NCBI GenBank assembly: GCA_003725745.1
Contig: RHDP01000001.1
Coordinates: forward strand, 2,819,501 to 2,883,500
Length of the DNA stretch: 64,000 bases
Direction of reading: 5' to 3'
From: Streptomyces sp. I6
GTDB lineage: Bacteria; Actinomycetota; Actinomycetes; Streptomycetales; Streptomycetaceae
How positions within the stretch are numbered: position 1 is the first letter of the stretch; each line of letters begins with the position of its first letter. Positions 9,843-18,254 of this stretch are shown in pieces. The notes beneath the pieces were generated by a model. It saw only the letters and a program-made list of their open reading frames with translations. It did no database searches and was not told the DNA's origin. The translations under genes were made by a program, and so were the position numbers.

Positions 9843-9889
9843 AGTTACGTCAGTTACGTCAGTTACGTCAGTCAATTCAGGCGCGTCAG
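9843..9889. promoter_or_regulatory. direct-repeat array of the operator half-site CGTCAG
   Basis: CGTCAG occurs at 9848, 9857 and 9866 with an exact 9-bp period (unit TTACGTCAG) and once more at 9884, 40-90 bp upstream of the F420-type luciferase-like gene. All copies point the same way, unlike the palindromic sites elsewhere. It could be a degenerate operator or a microsatellite expansion of one arm. Confidence 0.45.
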
Positions 9890-10146
9890 TCATGTCAGGC
9901 GGTTCTTCATGGTCTTGGCCGGGGATCGATCGGGCAAGGGGGTGCGCGGGAGCGCCGCTCGGGCCCGCCCGGCCCGGGCCGCCGCTCACGGGCGGTCGGA
10001 GGCCGCAGGGATGCGCGGGCGCGTGCAGGGGTGCGAACCGGGAACCCTCGGCCGGAGTGAGCGCCATGGGCCGACGGAGTCGGCGGCCACGGGCGGATGC
10101 CCACGGCATCGGCCGCGGGGACCGCCACCCGTCCGGCGGGGGCGGT

Positions 10147-11367
10147 TCACGGCCCGGCCCAGAGCCCGTCCTCCGTGAGCCCCAGCAGTTCGATCGCGTT
10201 CCCGCGTACGATCCGCTCCACCACGTCGGCGGGCAGGTGCCCCATCTGCGCCTCGCCCACCTCGCGGGACCTGGGCCAGGTGGAGTCCGAGTGCGGGTAG
10301 TCCGTCTCGTACAGGACGTTCCGGACCCCGATCGCGTCCAGGTTCCGCAGGCCGAAGGCGTCGTCGAAGAAGCAGCCGTGGACGTGCCCGGCGAAGAGCT
10401 CCGACGGGGGCCGCCGCACCTTGTCCGCGACGCCGCCCCAGCCGCGGTTCTCCTCCCACACCACGTCCGCGCGCTCCAGGATGTAGGGGATCCAGCCGAT
10501 CTGGCCCTCGGCGTACATCACCCGGAGATTCGGGAAGCGTTCGAACTTGCCGCTCATCAGCCAGTCGACCATCGAGAAGCAGCAGTTGGCGAAGGTGATG
10601 GTGGAGCCGACCGCCGGCGGGGCGTCGGCGGACGTCGACGGCATCCTGGAGGACGAGCCGATGTGCATCGCCACGACCGTCCCGGTCTCGTCGCACGCCG
10701 CCAGGAACGGGTCCCACTCGCCGGTGTGGACGGACGGCAGGCCGAGGTGCGGGGGTATCTCCGAGAACGCCACCGCCCGGACCCCGCGGGCCGCGTTCCG
10801 CCGCACCTCGGCAGCCGCGAGCTCCGCGTCCCACAGCGGGATCAGGGTGAGCGGGATCAGCCGGCCCCGCGCCTCCGGCCCGCACCACTCCTCCACCATC
10901 CAGTCGTTGTAGGCGCGTACGCAGAGCAACCCGAGATCGCGGTCCTTCGCCTCGGTGAACGTCTGGCCGCAGAAGCGCGGGAAGGTGGGGAAGCACAGGG
11001 CGGACTGGACGTGGTTGACGTCCATGTCCGCCAGCCTGTCCGCCACGCTGTACGAGCCGGGCCGCATCTGCTCGTACGTGATGACCTCGAGCCTGATCTC
11101 GTCGCGGTCGTAGCCGACGGCGGTGTCGAGCCGGGTCAGCGGGCGATGCAGGTCCCCGTACACCCACCAGTCCCCGACCGGCCCCTCGTCGCCGGGTGCG
11201 CCCATGACGGGGGCGAACCTGCCGCCGAGGAACGTCATCTCCCGCAGCGGAGCGCGGACGACGCGGGGCCCGCTGTCCCGGTATCTCGACGGGAGCCGGT
11301 CCCGCCAGACTCCGGGCGGCTCCACCGTGTGGTCGTCCACCGAGATGATCTTCGGGAAGTTCTCCAT
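10147..11367 (-). CDS. amidohydrolase family 2 (ACMSD-like metal-dependent hydrolase/decarboxylase)
   Basis: 406 residues beginning MENFPKIISVDDH; the HTVEP segment matches the paralogue at 61393-62589. Shared segments include CFPTFPRFCGQTF, CVRAYNDWMVEEWCG, SEIPPHLGLPS and MHIGSSS, with a late ETDYPHSDSTWP metal-binding stretch. This TIM-barrel family includes ACMSD-type decarboxylases and ring-opening hydrolases. ATG at 11367 is chosen by alignment to the paralogue; a GTG at 11376 is possible, and GGGAGG lies too close to the ATG for a normal ribosome site. A perfect operator sits 22 bp upstream. Confidence 0.85.
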   Translation of the reverse strand: MENFPKIISVDDHTVEPPGVWRDRLPSRYRDSGPRVVRAPLREMTFLGGRFAPVMGAPGDEGPVGDWWVYGDLHRPLTRLDTAVGYDRDEIRLEVITYEQMRPGSYSVADRLADMDVNHVQSALCFPTFPRFCGQTFTEAKDRDLGLLCVRAYNDWMVEEWCGPEARGRLIPLTLIPLWDAELAAAEVRRNAARGVRAVAFSEIPPHLGLPSVHTGEWDPFLAACDETGTVVAMHIGSSSRMPSTSADAPPAVGSTITFANCCFSMVDWLMSGKFERFPNLRVMYAEGQIGWIPYILERADVVWEENRGWGGVADKVRRPPSELFAGHVHGCFFDDAFGLRNLDAIGVRNVLYETDYPHSDSTWPRSREVGEAQMGHLPADVVERIVRGNAIELLGLTEDGLWAGP

Positions 11368-11388
11368 GCCTCCCACGGTAACGCTGAT

Positions 11389-11403
11389 CTGACGAACCGT
11401 CAG
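11389..11403. promoter_or_regulatory. palindromic operator CTGACG-AAC-CGTCAG
   Basis: A perfect 6-base-arm copy of the recurring palindrome, 22 bp upstream of the metal-dependent hydrolase ATG. It lies between that gene and the divergently transcribed afsR, whose start is 160 bp away. Confidence 0.72.
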
Positions 11404-11562
11404 CTATGCGCCCGAGGAGATCCCGCGGATTGTGCAGCGCCTCACCCCTTGCTGACGAGCCAGGCCCCCACAAGGCAGACTGTCCGGGCAGACTGTCCGG
11501 GACGACCCCGCGACACGAGCACGAGGACTTCGGGACGAAGGCGGTACCGGCAGGGGGTAGCG

Positions 11563-14526
11563 ATGCACCGCGAGGACGAGCCCTCCGCACAGCCACACAC
11601 TCCGGGGCCGCGGACATGGGACCCGGCGGACAGCGACGGGCACCTGCGCTTCAGCGTGCTCGGCCCCGTGCGCGCCTGGCACCGCGGACAGGCCCTGCCC
11701 CCCGGCTCCCCCCAGCAGCGCGCCCTCCTCGCCGCCCTCCTCCTCCGCGAGGGCCGCACCGCCACCTCCGCCGAACTCATCGACGCTCTCTGGGGAGAGG
11801 ACCCGCCCTCACAGGCCCTCGCCGCCGTACGGACCTACGCCTCGCGCCTGCGCAAGATCCTCGAACCCGGCGTCCTGGTCACCGAATCCGGCGGCTACGC
11901 CGTCCGCATCCCCCCCGAAGCCCTCGACCTCCGAGTCGCCCGGGAACTCGCCGCCGAAGCCGACAAGGCGCGCGCCGGCGGCGACCGGCGCCAGGCCCGC
12001 ACCCTCGTCGGCAACTCCCTCGGCCTCTGGGGCGGCGAACCCCTCGCCTCCGTCCCCGGCCCCTATGCCGAGACCCAGCGCGCCCGACTCGAGGAATGGC
12101 GCCTCCAGCTCCTCGAGACCCGCCTCGAACTCGACCTCGACCTCGGCTGCCACGCCGAGGCCGTCTCCGAACTCACCGCCCTCACCGCCGCACACCCCCT
12201 GCGCGAGCGGCTGCGCGAACTCCTCATGCTCGCCCTCTACCGCAGCGGCCGCCAGGCCGAGGCACTCGCCGTCTACGCCGACACCCGGCGACTCCTGGCC
12301 GACGAACTCGGCGTCGACCCCCGCCCCGAGCTGTCCGACCTCCAGCAGCGCATCCTCCGGGCCGACACCGAACTCGCCCGGCCCGCCGAGCAGCCCGCCC
12401 CCACCACACCCCAGCCGGCCCGGCCCGCCCAGCTCCCCGCCACCGTCCCCGACTTCACCGGCCGCGCCTCCTTCGTCCGCGAACTCGGCCACCGCCTCGC
12501 CTCCGCCGATGGCACCGTCATGGCCGTCTCCGCCCTCGCCGGCATCGGCGGTGTCGGCAAGACCACCCTCGCCGTCCACGTCGCGCACGAAGCCAAGCCC
12601 CACTTCCCCGACGGCCAGCTCTACGTCGACCTCCAGGGCGCCGGCGCCCGCTCCGCCGAACCCGAGACCGTCCTCGGCGCCTTCCTCCGCGCCCTCGGCA
12701 CCGCCGACACCGCCGTCCCCGACTCCCTCGACGAACGCGCCGCCCTCTTCCGCTCCCTCCTCGACGGCCGCCGCGTCCTCGTCCTCCTCGACAACGCCCG
12801 CGACGCCGCCCAGATCCGGCCCCTGCTGCCCGGAACCGCCGGCTGCGCCGCCCTCATCACCAGCCGCGTCCGCATGGTCGACCTCGCCGGAGCCCACCTC
12901 GTCGACCTCGACGTCATGTCACCCGACGAAGCACTCCAGCTCTTCACCCGCATCGTCGGCGACGAACGCGTCACCGCCGAGCGCAAAGCCGCCCTCGACG
13001 TCGTCGCCGCCTGCGGCTTCCTGCCCCTCGCCATCCGCATCGCCGCGTCCCGCCTCTCCGCTCGCCGCACCTGGACCGTCTCCGTCCTCGCCGCCAAACT
13101 CGCCGACGAACGCCGCCGCCTCGACGAACTCCAGGCCGGCGACCTCGCCGTCAAGGCCACCTTCGAACTCGGCTACGGCCAGCTCGAACCCGCGCAGGCC
13201 CGCACCTTCCGCCTGCTCGGCCTCGCCGACGGCCCCGACATCTCCCTCACCGCGGCCGCGGCAGCCCTCGGACTCCCCGAACACGACACCGAGGACCTCC
13301 TCGAAGCCCTCGTCGACACCTCACTCCTCGAATCCGCCGCCCCCGGCCGCTACCGCTTCCACGACCTCGTCCGCCTCTACGCGCGTGCCTGCGCCGAACG
13401 GGACGAACAGCCCCCGGCGGAACGCGAAGCCGCCCTCTCCCGGCTGCTGGACTTCTACCTCGCCACCACCGCCCGCGTCTTCGCCCTCGAACGGCCCGGC
13501 GACCGCCTCGTCGACCACCTCGCCTCCACCGCCTACGGGGGGCTGGCCTTCACCGACCGGCACCAGGCCGTCGACTGGCTCTACCGCGAAGCCAACAGCC
13601 TGCTCGCATGCGCCCGCCAGTCCTTCGTCGGCACCCGGCTGCGCCGGGCCGTGGACCTGCTGTGGGCGGCCAAGGACCTCGCCGAGTCCGGCGCCAACAG
13701 CAGGCAGTACGAATCCGCGGCCCTCGCCGCACGCGACGCCGCCCGCGCGTCGGGCGACGCCCTCGCGGAAGGGCGCGCCAGGACGACACTGACCAGCGTC
13801 CACCTCGTGGCGGGACGCTACGACGAGGCCGACGACGAAGCGGTCGCCGCGCGGGCGCTCGCGCTGTCGGCGGGCGACAGCACGCCCGTGCACTGGGCGG
13901 ACAACGACCGGGGCATCATCGCCGGCATCCGCAACCGGTACGAGGAGGCCGAGGAGCACCTCCTCCACGCCGTCGAGGGCTGGCAGGCCGATGGAAACCT
14001 CCCGGGTGCCGCCAGTGCCCTGTGCAACCTCTCCCGCGTACATCTGCTCATGGGCCGTACGGACAGTGCCATAGACCTGGCCCAGCAGGGCATCGAGATC
14101 TACGACCGCATGGGACTCACTGTCCGGCTCGCCAACGGCAGATACGCCCTCGGGATGGCCCTGACGGAAGCCGGTCGGCACACCGAAGCACTGCAGCAGC
14201 TCAACGAGGCACTGCGGATGTTCGGCCAGGACAGACAGCGCCTTTGGGAAGGCACGACCCACTTCCGCATCGCCCAGGCCCACCTCAAAGCCCAGCGGGC
14301 CGCCTCCGCCGCACAGCACGCCGAACAGGCGATCGCCACGGGCTGCATCGGTGGCGAGAGGATGCGCGGCAATGTACTGACCCTGCTGGGCAGGGCACTT
14401 GACGCCCTCGGCCAGAGTGGCCGCGCCCAGGCATGCTGGCGCGAGGCACTCGCACTCTACGAGGAACTGGGCGCAGCGGAGGCCGACACGGTCAGAGAAC
14501 TCCTCAGCCCACTCGCCGCTGCCTGA
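11563..14526 (+). CDS. afsR: AfsR-type SARP regulator with NB-ARC ATPase and TPR domains
   Basis: 987 residues, close to the roughly 993 of S. coelicolor AfsR. Order: OmpR-like winged helix (about 30-120, FSVLGPVRAWHRG, LIDALWGEDPP), bacterial transcriptional activation domain (about 125-275), NB-ARC ATPase with P-loop GIGGVGKTT near residue 327 and LVLLDNARD, then a C-terminal TPR region. ATG at 11563 follows CAGGGGG. In Streptomyces AfsR is phosphorylated by AfsK and activates afsS; both partners are in this window, with afsS directly downstream, which makes the assignment stronger than similarity alone. It is divergent from the metal-dependent hydrolase gene. Confidence 0.88.
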   Translation: MHREDEPSAQPHTPGPRTWDPADSDGHLRFSVLGPVRAWHRGQALPPGSPQQRALLAALLLREGRTATSAELIDALWGEDPPSQALAAVRTYASRLRKILEPGVLVTESGGYAVRIPPEALDLRVARELAAEADKARAGGDRRQARTLVGNSLGLWGGEPLASVPGPYAETQRARLEEWRLQLLETRLELDLDLGCHAEAVSELTALTAAHPLRERLRELLMLALYRSGRQAEALAVYADTRRLLADELGVDPRPELSDLQQRILRADTELARPAEQPAPTTPQPARPAQLPATVPDFTGRASFVRELGHRLASADGTVMAVSALAGIGGVGKTTLAVHVAHEAKPHFPDGQLYVDLQGAGARSAEPETVLGAFLRALGTADTAVPDSLDERAALFRSLLDGRRVLVLLDNARDAAQIRPLLPGTAGCAALITSRVRMVDLAGAHLVDLDVMSPDEALQLFTRIVGDERVTAERKAALDVVAACGFLPLAIRIAASRLSARRTWTVSVLAAKLADERRRLDELQAGDLAVKATFELGYGQLEPAQARTFRLLGLADGPDISLTAAAAALGLPEHDTEDLLEALVDTSLLESAAPGRYRFHDLVRLYARACAERDEQPPAEREAALSRLLDFYLATTARVFALERPGDRLVDHLASTAYGGLAFTDRHQAVDWLYREANSLLACARQSFVGTRLRRAVDLLWAAKDLAESGANSRQYESAALAARDAARASGDALAEGRARTTLTSVHLVAGRYDEADDEAVAARALALSAGDSTPVHWADNDRGIIAGIRNRYEEAEEHLLHAVEGWQADGNLPGAASALCNLSRVHLLMGRTDSAIDLAQQGIEIYDRMGLTVRLANGRYALGMALTEAGRHTEALQQLNEALRMFGQDRQRLWEGTTHFRIAQAHLKAQRAASAAQHAEQAIATGCIGGERMRGNVLTLLGRALDALGQSGRAQACWREALALYEELGAAEADTVRELLSPLAAA

Positions 14527-14542
14527 CGGCCTTCGAACTGCT

Positions 14543-14556
14543 CGTTCAGCGTTCGT
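14543..14556 (+). promoter_or_regulatory. CGTTCAG-CGTTCGT direct repeat, candidate AfsR site
   Basis: Two adjacent heptamers, CGTTCAG and CGTTCGT, lie in the 196-bp gap between the afsR stop and afsS start. SARP proteins bind direct heptamer repeats next to the -10 region and AfsR is known to activate afsS, so this is the natural candidate. No distinct -10 box was identified and the spacing differs from the 11-bp period of many SARP sites. Confidence 0.4.
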
Positions 14557-14722
14557 TTATGCCGGCACGGCATGCTCTGAGCAACGGTCCGTCGTAGCGG
14601 GGGGCAGACGGATCGCACGGGGGGCCACCGCTATGGTGAGCGGTCCCGAAACGCCCGCTCGGCGACCCACGGGGGTGTCGCCGAACGGGCGTTGCCGGCC
14701 GATCCGACCCAGTGGGGAGCTG

Positions 14723-14944
14723 ATGACGGTGAGCGACGAGTACACGAACGAAGAGATCACCACCATGGACAACCACATGCCCGCCCCGCCCAAGGACGGC
14801 GGCATCACCACCATGGACAACCACATGCCCGCCCCGCCCAAGGACGGCGGCATCACCACCATGGACAACCACATGCCCGCCCCGCCCAAGGACGGCCCCA
14901 TCACCACCATGGACAACCACATGCCCGCCCCGCCCAGGCCCTGA
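14723..14944 (+). CDS. afsS: AfsS-like small regulatory protein with DNHMP repeats
   Basis: 73 residues from an ATG preceded by GGGGAGC. After a short leader (MTVSDEYTNEE) the protein is four tandem 16-residue units, ITTMDNHMPAPPKDGG, the last ending in PAPPRP. The DNHMP-type repeat is, to my knowledge, the signature of AfsS, the small 'sigma-like' protein encoded next to afsR that stimulates antibiotic production by an unknown mechanism. Position directly downstream of afsR in the same direction agrees. Repeats are almost identical at the DNA level (48-bp units from 14756), so copy number could vary between strains. Confidence 0.82.
   Translation: MTVSDEYTNEEITTMDNHMPAPPKDGGITTMDNHMPAPPKDGGITTMDNHMPAPPKDGPITTMDNHMPAPPRP
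14756..14944 (+). repeat. four 48-bp tandem repeats inside afsS
   Basis: Units begin at 14756, 14804, 14852 and 14900. Units 1-3 are the same apart from GGC to CCC at the end of unit 3; unit 4 is shortened at the stop codon. Near-identity of DNA, not just protein, indicates recent duplication or gene conversion. Confidence 0.85.
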
Positions 14945-14962
14945 TACCGCGCACGACGGGGT

Positions 14963-15001
14963 GCGGCCGCGGCGGCGCGGAGGGGGAGCCGTCGCGGCCG
15001 C
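14963..15001. terminator. stem-loop between convergent afsS and fadD
   Basis: A 13-base stem (14963-14975 pairing with 14989-15001, one internal mismatch) closes a 13-base purine-rich loop. It sits between the stop codons of afsS and the convergent acyl-CoA ligase, so it can serve both directions. There is no U-tract, as is common in Streptomyces. Confidence 0.6.
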
Positions 15002-15008
15002 GGTGCGT

Positions 15009-16580
15009 TCAGCGGGCGTGCGCCTCGGCGCGCGCCCGCAGTTCCGTCTTCAGCACCTTCCCGCTCGCGTTCCGCGGCAGCTCCGCCACGAACTCCACCG
15101 ACCGCGGCACCTTGTAGTTCGCCATCTCCCGGCGCGACCAGGCGATCAGATCGTCCGCGGTCAGCGTGGAACCCGGCCGGCGCACCGCGTAGGCCTTCCC
15201 CACCTCGCCCAGCCGCCCGTCCGGCACGCCGACCACCGCCACGTCGGCGACGTCCGGATGCAGGCCCAGGAGCTGCTCGATCTCCGCCGGATACGCGTTG
15301 AATCCGCCCACGACGAACATGTCCTTGATCCGGTCGGTGATCCGCAGGTTCCCCGCCGCGTCGAGGACCCCCACGTCGCCCGTGTGCAGCCAGCCCTCCG
15401 CGTCGACCGCCTCCGCCGTACCCACCGGGTCCTCGAAGTAGCCCCGCATCACGTTGTGGCCCCGCACCAGGACCTCCCCCGGCTCGCCCGGCTCGGCCCG
15501 CACCCGCACCTCGGTGCCCGGGATGGCCCGCCCCGACGTCGCCGCGATCGTGGCCGGATCGTCGTCGCGACGGCACATCGTCACGATGCCGGACGCCTCC
15601 GACAGCCCGTAGGCCGTGAGCACCGTACCGATACGCAACTCCTGCCGCAGCCGCTCGACCAGGCGCAGCGGCACCACGGCCGCACCCGTCACCACCAGCC
15701 GCAGCGCCGACAGGTCGTGCGCGTCCCGGGCCGGGTGGTCCAGCAGGGCCTGGTGGAGCGTCGGCGGGCCCGGCAGGACGGAGATCCGCTCGGACGCGAT
15801 GTTCGCGAGCACCGTGTCCGCGTTGAACACCGGCTGCGGCACCATCGTCGCGCCCCTCATCAGGGAGGCGACGATCCCCGCCTTGTAGCCGAAGGTGTGG
15901 AAGAACGGGTTCACGATGAGATAGCGGTCGCCCTCGCGCAGCCCCGCCAGTTCGGCCCAGATGGCGTAGCAGCGCAGTGTCTGCGCATGGGTGATCACCG
16001 CCCCCTTCGGTGCGCCCGTGGTACCCGAGGTGAAGACGATGTCCGACGGGGCCGACGGCTCCACCGCGTCCGCCCGGGCACGCACCCGGGACGCCGGCAC
16101 CGCGTCCCCGCCCGCGAGGAAGTCCTTCCACGTCCGGTAGTCCTCGGGTGCGGCGTCCGCGAGCACCACCACCTGCTCCAGATGCGGGAGTTCGACCTCG
16201 GCACGCCGCAGCGAGGCGACATAGGAGGTGCCCAGGAACGTGCCGGTGACGAACAGCAGCCTCGCCCGGGAGCGGGCCAGGACGTAGGCGGCCTCCGTGC
16301 CCTTGAAGCGGGTGTTGAGGGGCACGAGCACCGCGCCAGCCGACACCGCGCCCAGCGCCGAGACGATCCACTCGAGCGTGTTCGGCGCCCAGACGGCGAC
16401 CCGGTCGCCCTGCCGGACGCCCGCGGCGATACAGGCGGCGGCCGCGCGTTCGACACGTTCGCCCAGCTCGGTGTAGCTCACCCGGGTACGGCCCTCGACC
16501 ACGGCCTCCCGTTCACCGTGGCGTTCCGCGGCACTCCGCACCAGCCTCGGGATGGAGCCCCACTCCAGATCGCCGCGCAT
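15009..16580 (-). CDS. fatty-acid/acyl-CoA ligase, FadD3-like (AMP-forming)
   Basis: 523 residues of the ANL adenylate-forming family. Motifs: FTSGTTGAPKG P-loop, YGLSEASG, LHTGDVGVLD and ITDRIKDMFVVGGFN, plus the C-terminal catalytic Lys in NASGKVLKTEL. All catalytic elements are present, so it should adenylate a carboxylic acid and transfer it to CoA. The GGGAGGG ribosome site lies just upstream of ATG 16580. Overall it most resembles FadD3/FadD17-type ligases, some of which act on steroid-ring or side-chain acids. It is divergent from the thiolase-like gene, with one operator in the shared 70-bp promoter. Confidence 0.88.
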   Translation of the reverse strand: MRGDLEWGSIPRLVRSAAERHGEREAVVEGRTRVSYTELGERVERAAAACIAAGVRQGDRVAVWAPNTLEWIVSALGAVSAGAVLVPLNTRFKGTEAAYVLARSRARLLFVTGTFLGTSYVASLRRAEVELPHLEQVVVLADAAPEDYRTWKDFLAGGDAVPASRVRARADAVEPSAPSDIVFTSGTTGAPKGAVITHAQTLRCYAIWAELAGLREGDRYLIVNPFFHTFGYKAGIVASLMRGATMVPQPVFNADTVLANIASERISVLPGPPTLHQALLDHPARDAHDLSALRLVVTGAAVVPLRLVERLRQELRIGTVLTAYGLSEASGIVTMCRRDDDPATIAATSGRAIPGTEVRVRAEPGEPGEVLVRGHNVMRGYFEDPVGTAEAVDAEGWLHTGDVGVLDAAGNLRITDRIKDMFVVGGFNAYPAEIEQLLGLHPDVADVAVVGVPDGRLGEVGKAYAVRRPGSTLTADDLIAWSRREMANYKVPRSVEFVAELPRNASGKVLKTELRARAEAHAR

Positions 16581-16614
16581 AGCCCGACCCTCCCGCCGTC
16601 GACCGCACCAGTAG

Positions 16615-16629
16615 CTGACTAACCGTCAG
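16615..16629. promoter_or_regulatory. operator CTGACT-AAC-CGTCAG between divergent fadD and thiolase genes
   Basis: A one-mismatch copy of the palindrome in the 70-bp intergenic region, 35 bp from the ligase start and 22 bp from the thiolase-like start, so a single bound dimer could control both directions. Confidence 0.7.
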
Positions 16630-16650
16630 ATTAGCTGTACGCTCCCCCGC

Positions 16651-17799
16651 ATGGCGACCCTGAAGGACGCGACCGCGATAGCCGGGATCGGGCAGACCGC
16701 CTTCGCGAAACACCTCCCCGAATCCGAGAAGACCCTTGCCTGCCGGGCGATCCTCGCCGCACTCGACGACGCCGGCGTGAGCCCCGCCGAGGTCGACGCC
16801 TTCGCCTCCTACACCATGGAGGAGACCGACGAGGTCGAGATCGCCAAGGCGATCGGCGCGGGAGACGTCACCTTCTTCAGCAAGGCCGGCTACGGCGGCG
16901 GCGGCTCCTGCGCGACCGTCGCCCACCTCGCCGCGGCCATCGCCACCGGGCAGGCGAACGTCGGCGTCGCCTGGCGCTCCCGCAAACGCGGCTCGGGGCC
17001 GCGCCCGTGGAAGAACACCACGGCACAGCTACCCACCCCGGGGCAGTGGACCCGGCCGTTCGGACTGCTGCGCCCCGCCGACGAGATAGGCATGCTCACC
17101 CGGCGCTATATGCACGAGTACGGCGCCACCCGCGACCACCTCTTCAACGTCGCGCTCGCCTGCCGCAACCGCGCCAACCAGAACCCGGCGGCGGTCATGT
17201 ACGAACGCCCGCTGACCCGCGAGACGTATATGACGTCGCGCTGGATCAGCGAACCCCTGTGCCTCTTCGACAACTGCCTGGAGACGGACGGGGCACTGGC
17301 CTGCGTCGTCGTCGGCGCCGGGCGCGCCCGCGACTGCCGCCACCGCCCGGTCTACGTCCACTCCGTCGCCCAGGGCCTGCCCGCCCAGCACCACGGCATG
17401 GTCAACTACTGGAACGACGACCCGCTCGCCGGGCCCGCCTGGACCGCGGCCCGGCAGCTGTGGAAGACGGCCGACCTCGGGCCGCAGGACATCGACGTCG
17501 CCCAGATCTACGACGCGTTCACCCCGCTTGTGCCACTGTCCCTGGAGGGGTACGGCTTCTGCGGGCGCGGTGAGGGCGGGCCGTTCACCGAGGGGGGTGC
17601 GCTGGAGATCGGCGGCCAGCTGCCGCTCAACACCGGCGGCGGCGGGCTCAGCGAGGCGTATGTCCACGGCTTCAACCTGATCAACGAGGGTGTGAAGCAG
17701 TTGCGCGGTGTTTCGACGGCACAGGTACAAGGTGCGTCGACGTGCCTGGTGACGGCGGGCGAAGGCGTCCCGACTTCAGCGTTGCTTCTGAGGAGTTGA
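16651..17799 (+). CDS. thiolase-like protein, SCP2-thiolase/Ltp family
   Basis: 382 residues. It has the lipid-transfer-protein/thiolase fold without the usual N-terminal thiolase Cys motif; visible segments are AIAGIGQTAF, KAGYGGGGSC, RRYMHEYG, AQIYDAFTPL and LPLNTGGGGLSEAY. In steroid-degrading actinobacteria such Ltp proteins pair with a DUF35 protein to act as retro-aldolases on side-chain beta-hydroxyacyl-CoA. The next gene, eight bases downstream, is exactly such a DUF35 protein. So aldol-lyase activity is at least as likely as thiolysis. Confidence 0.85.
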   Translation: MATLKDATAIAGIGQTAFAKHLPESEKTLACRAILAALDDAGVSPAEVDAFASYTMEETDEVEIAKAIGAGDVTFFSKAGYGGGGSCATVAHLAAAIATGQANVGVAWRSRKRGSGPRPWKNTTAQLPTPGQWTRPFGLLRPADEIGMLTRRYMHEYGATRDHLFNVALACRNRANQNPAAVMYERPLTRETYMTSRWISEPLCLFDNCLETDGALACVVVGAGRARDCRHRPVYVHSVAQGLPAQHHGMVNYWNDDPLAGPAWTAARQLWKTADLGPQDIDVAQIYDAFTPLVPLSLEGYGFCGRGEGGPFTEGGALEIGGQLPLNTGGGGLSEAYVHGFNLINEGVKQLRGVSTAQVQGASTCLVTAGEGVPTSALLLRS

Positions 17800-17807
17800 G
17801 CTGACAG

Positions 17808-18254
17808 ATGACAGATTCTGTTATCGACTATCTGATGCCTGTCATCGACGAAGACGGTGCGCCCTTCTGGCAGTACGCCGCCCAAGGCCAGCTTCGCATC
17901 CAGGCCTGCGCCTCCTGCGACGAACTGCGCTTCCCACCCCGCCCCTGCTGCCCCCACTGCCAGTCGTTCCACAGCACCTGGCGGCGCATGAGCGGCCGGG
18001 GACGGATCTGGTCGTATGTGCTGCCCCATCCTCCGCTGCTCCCCGGCTACGCCGAGCAGGCCCCCTACAACGCGGTCGTCGTCGAGCTCGCGGACGCCCC
18101 GCACATCCGGCTGGTCGGCAACGTCGTGGCCGCCGCGGACGCCCCGCTGAACTCGGTCGGCCCGGAGCGGCTGGGCGTCGGGGCACCGGTTCGGGTGGCG
18201 TTCACCGAGGCCGGCGGCGGAGTGACCGTGCCGCGCTGGCTGCTGGAGCACTGA
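17808..18254 (+). CDS. Zn-ribbon OB-fold protein (DUF35), partner of the Ltp protein
   Basis: 148 residues with the rubredoxin-like zinc ribbon CASC...CPHC (near residues 32-50) followed by an OB-fold (SGRGRIWSYVLPHPP, NAVVVELADAP). DUF35 proteins bind acyl-CoA and form complexes with SCP2-thiolase-like proteins. It lies between the thiolase-like and enoyl-CoA hydratase genes; its TGA overlaps the next ATG (TGATG), so these three are an operon. Confidence 0.87.
   Translation: MTDSVIDYLMPVIDEDGAPFWQYAAQGQLRIQACASCDELRFPPRPCCPHCQSFHSTWRRMSGRGRIWSYVLPHPPLLPGYAEQAPYNAVVVELADAPHIRLVGNVVAAADAPLNSVGPERLGVGAPVRVAFTEAGGGVTVPRWLLEH

Noticed and set aside
9799..11562. A long plus-strand frame upstream of and continuous with afsR
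   Set aside because: It is the antisense of the metal-dependent hydrolase. The afsR product begins at ATG 11563 after a ribosome site, and the upstream translation has no domain.
11406..14402. 998-codon Arg/Pro frame overlapping afsR
   Set aside because: Composed of Arg/Pro/His runs from shifted reading of G/C-biased codons; no domain.
17800..17850. Possible additional operator (CTGACAGATGACAG) before the DUF35 gene
   Set aside because: Arms do not fit the 6-3-6 palindrome, and the gene is eight bases downstream within an operon.
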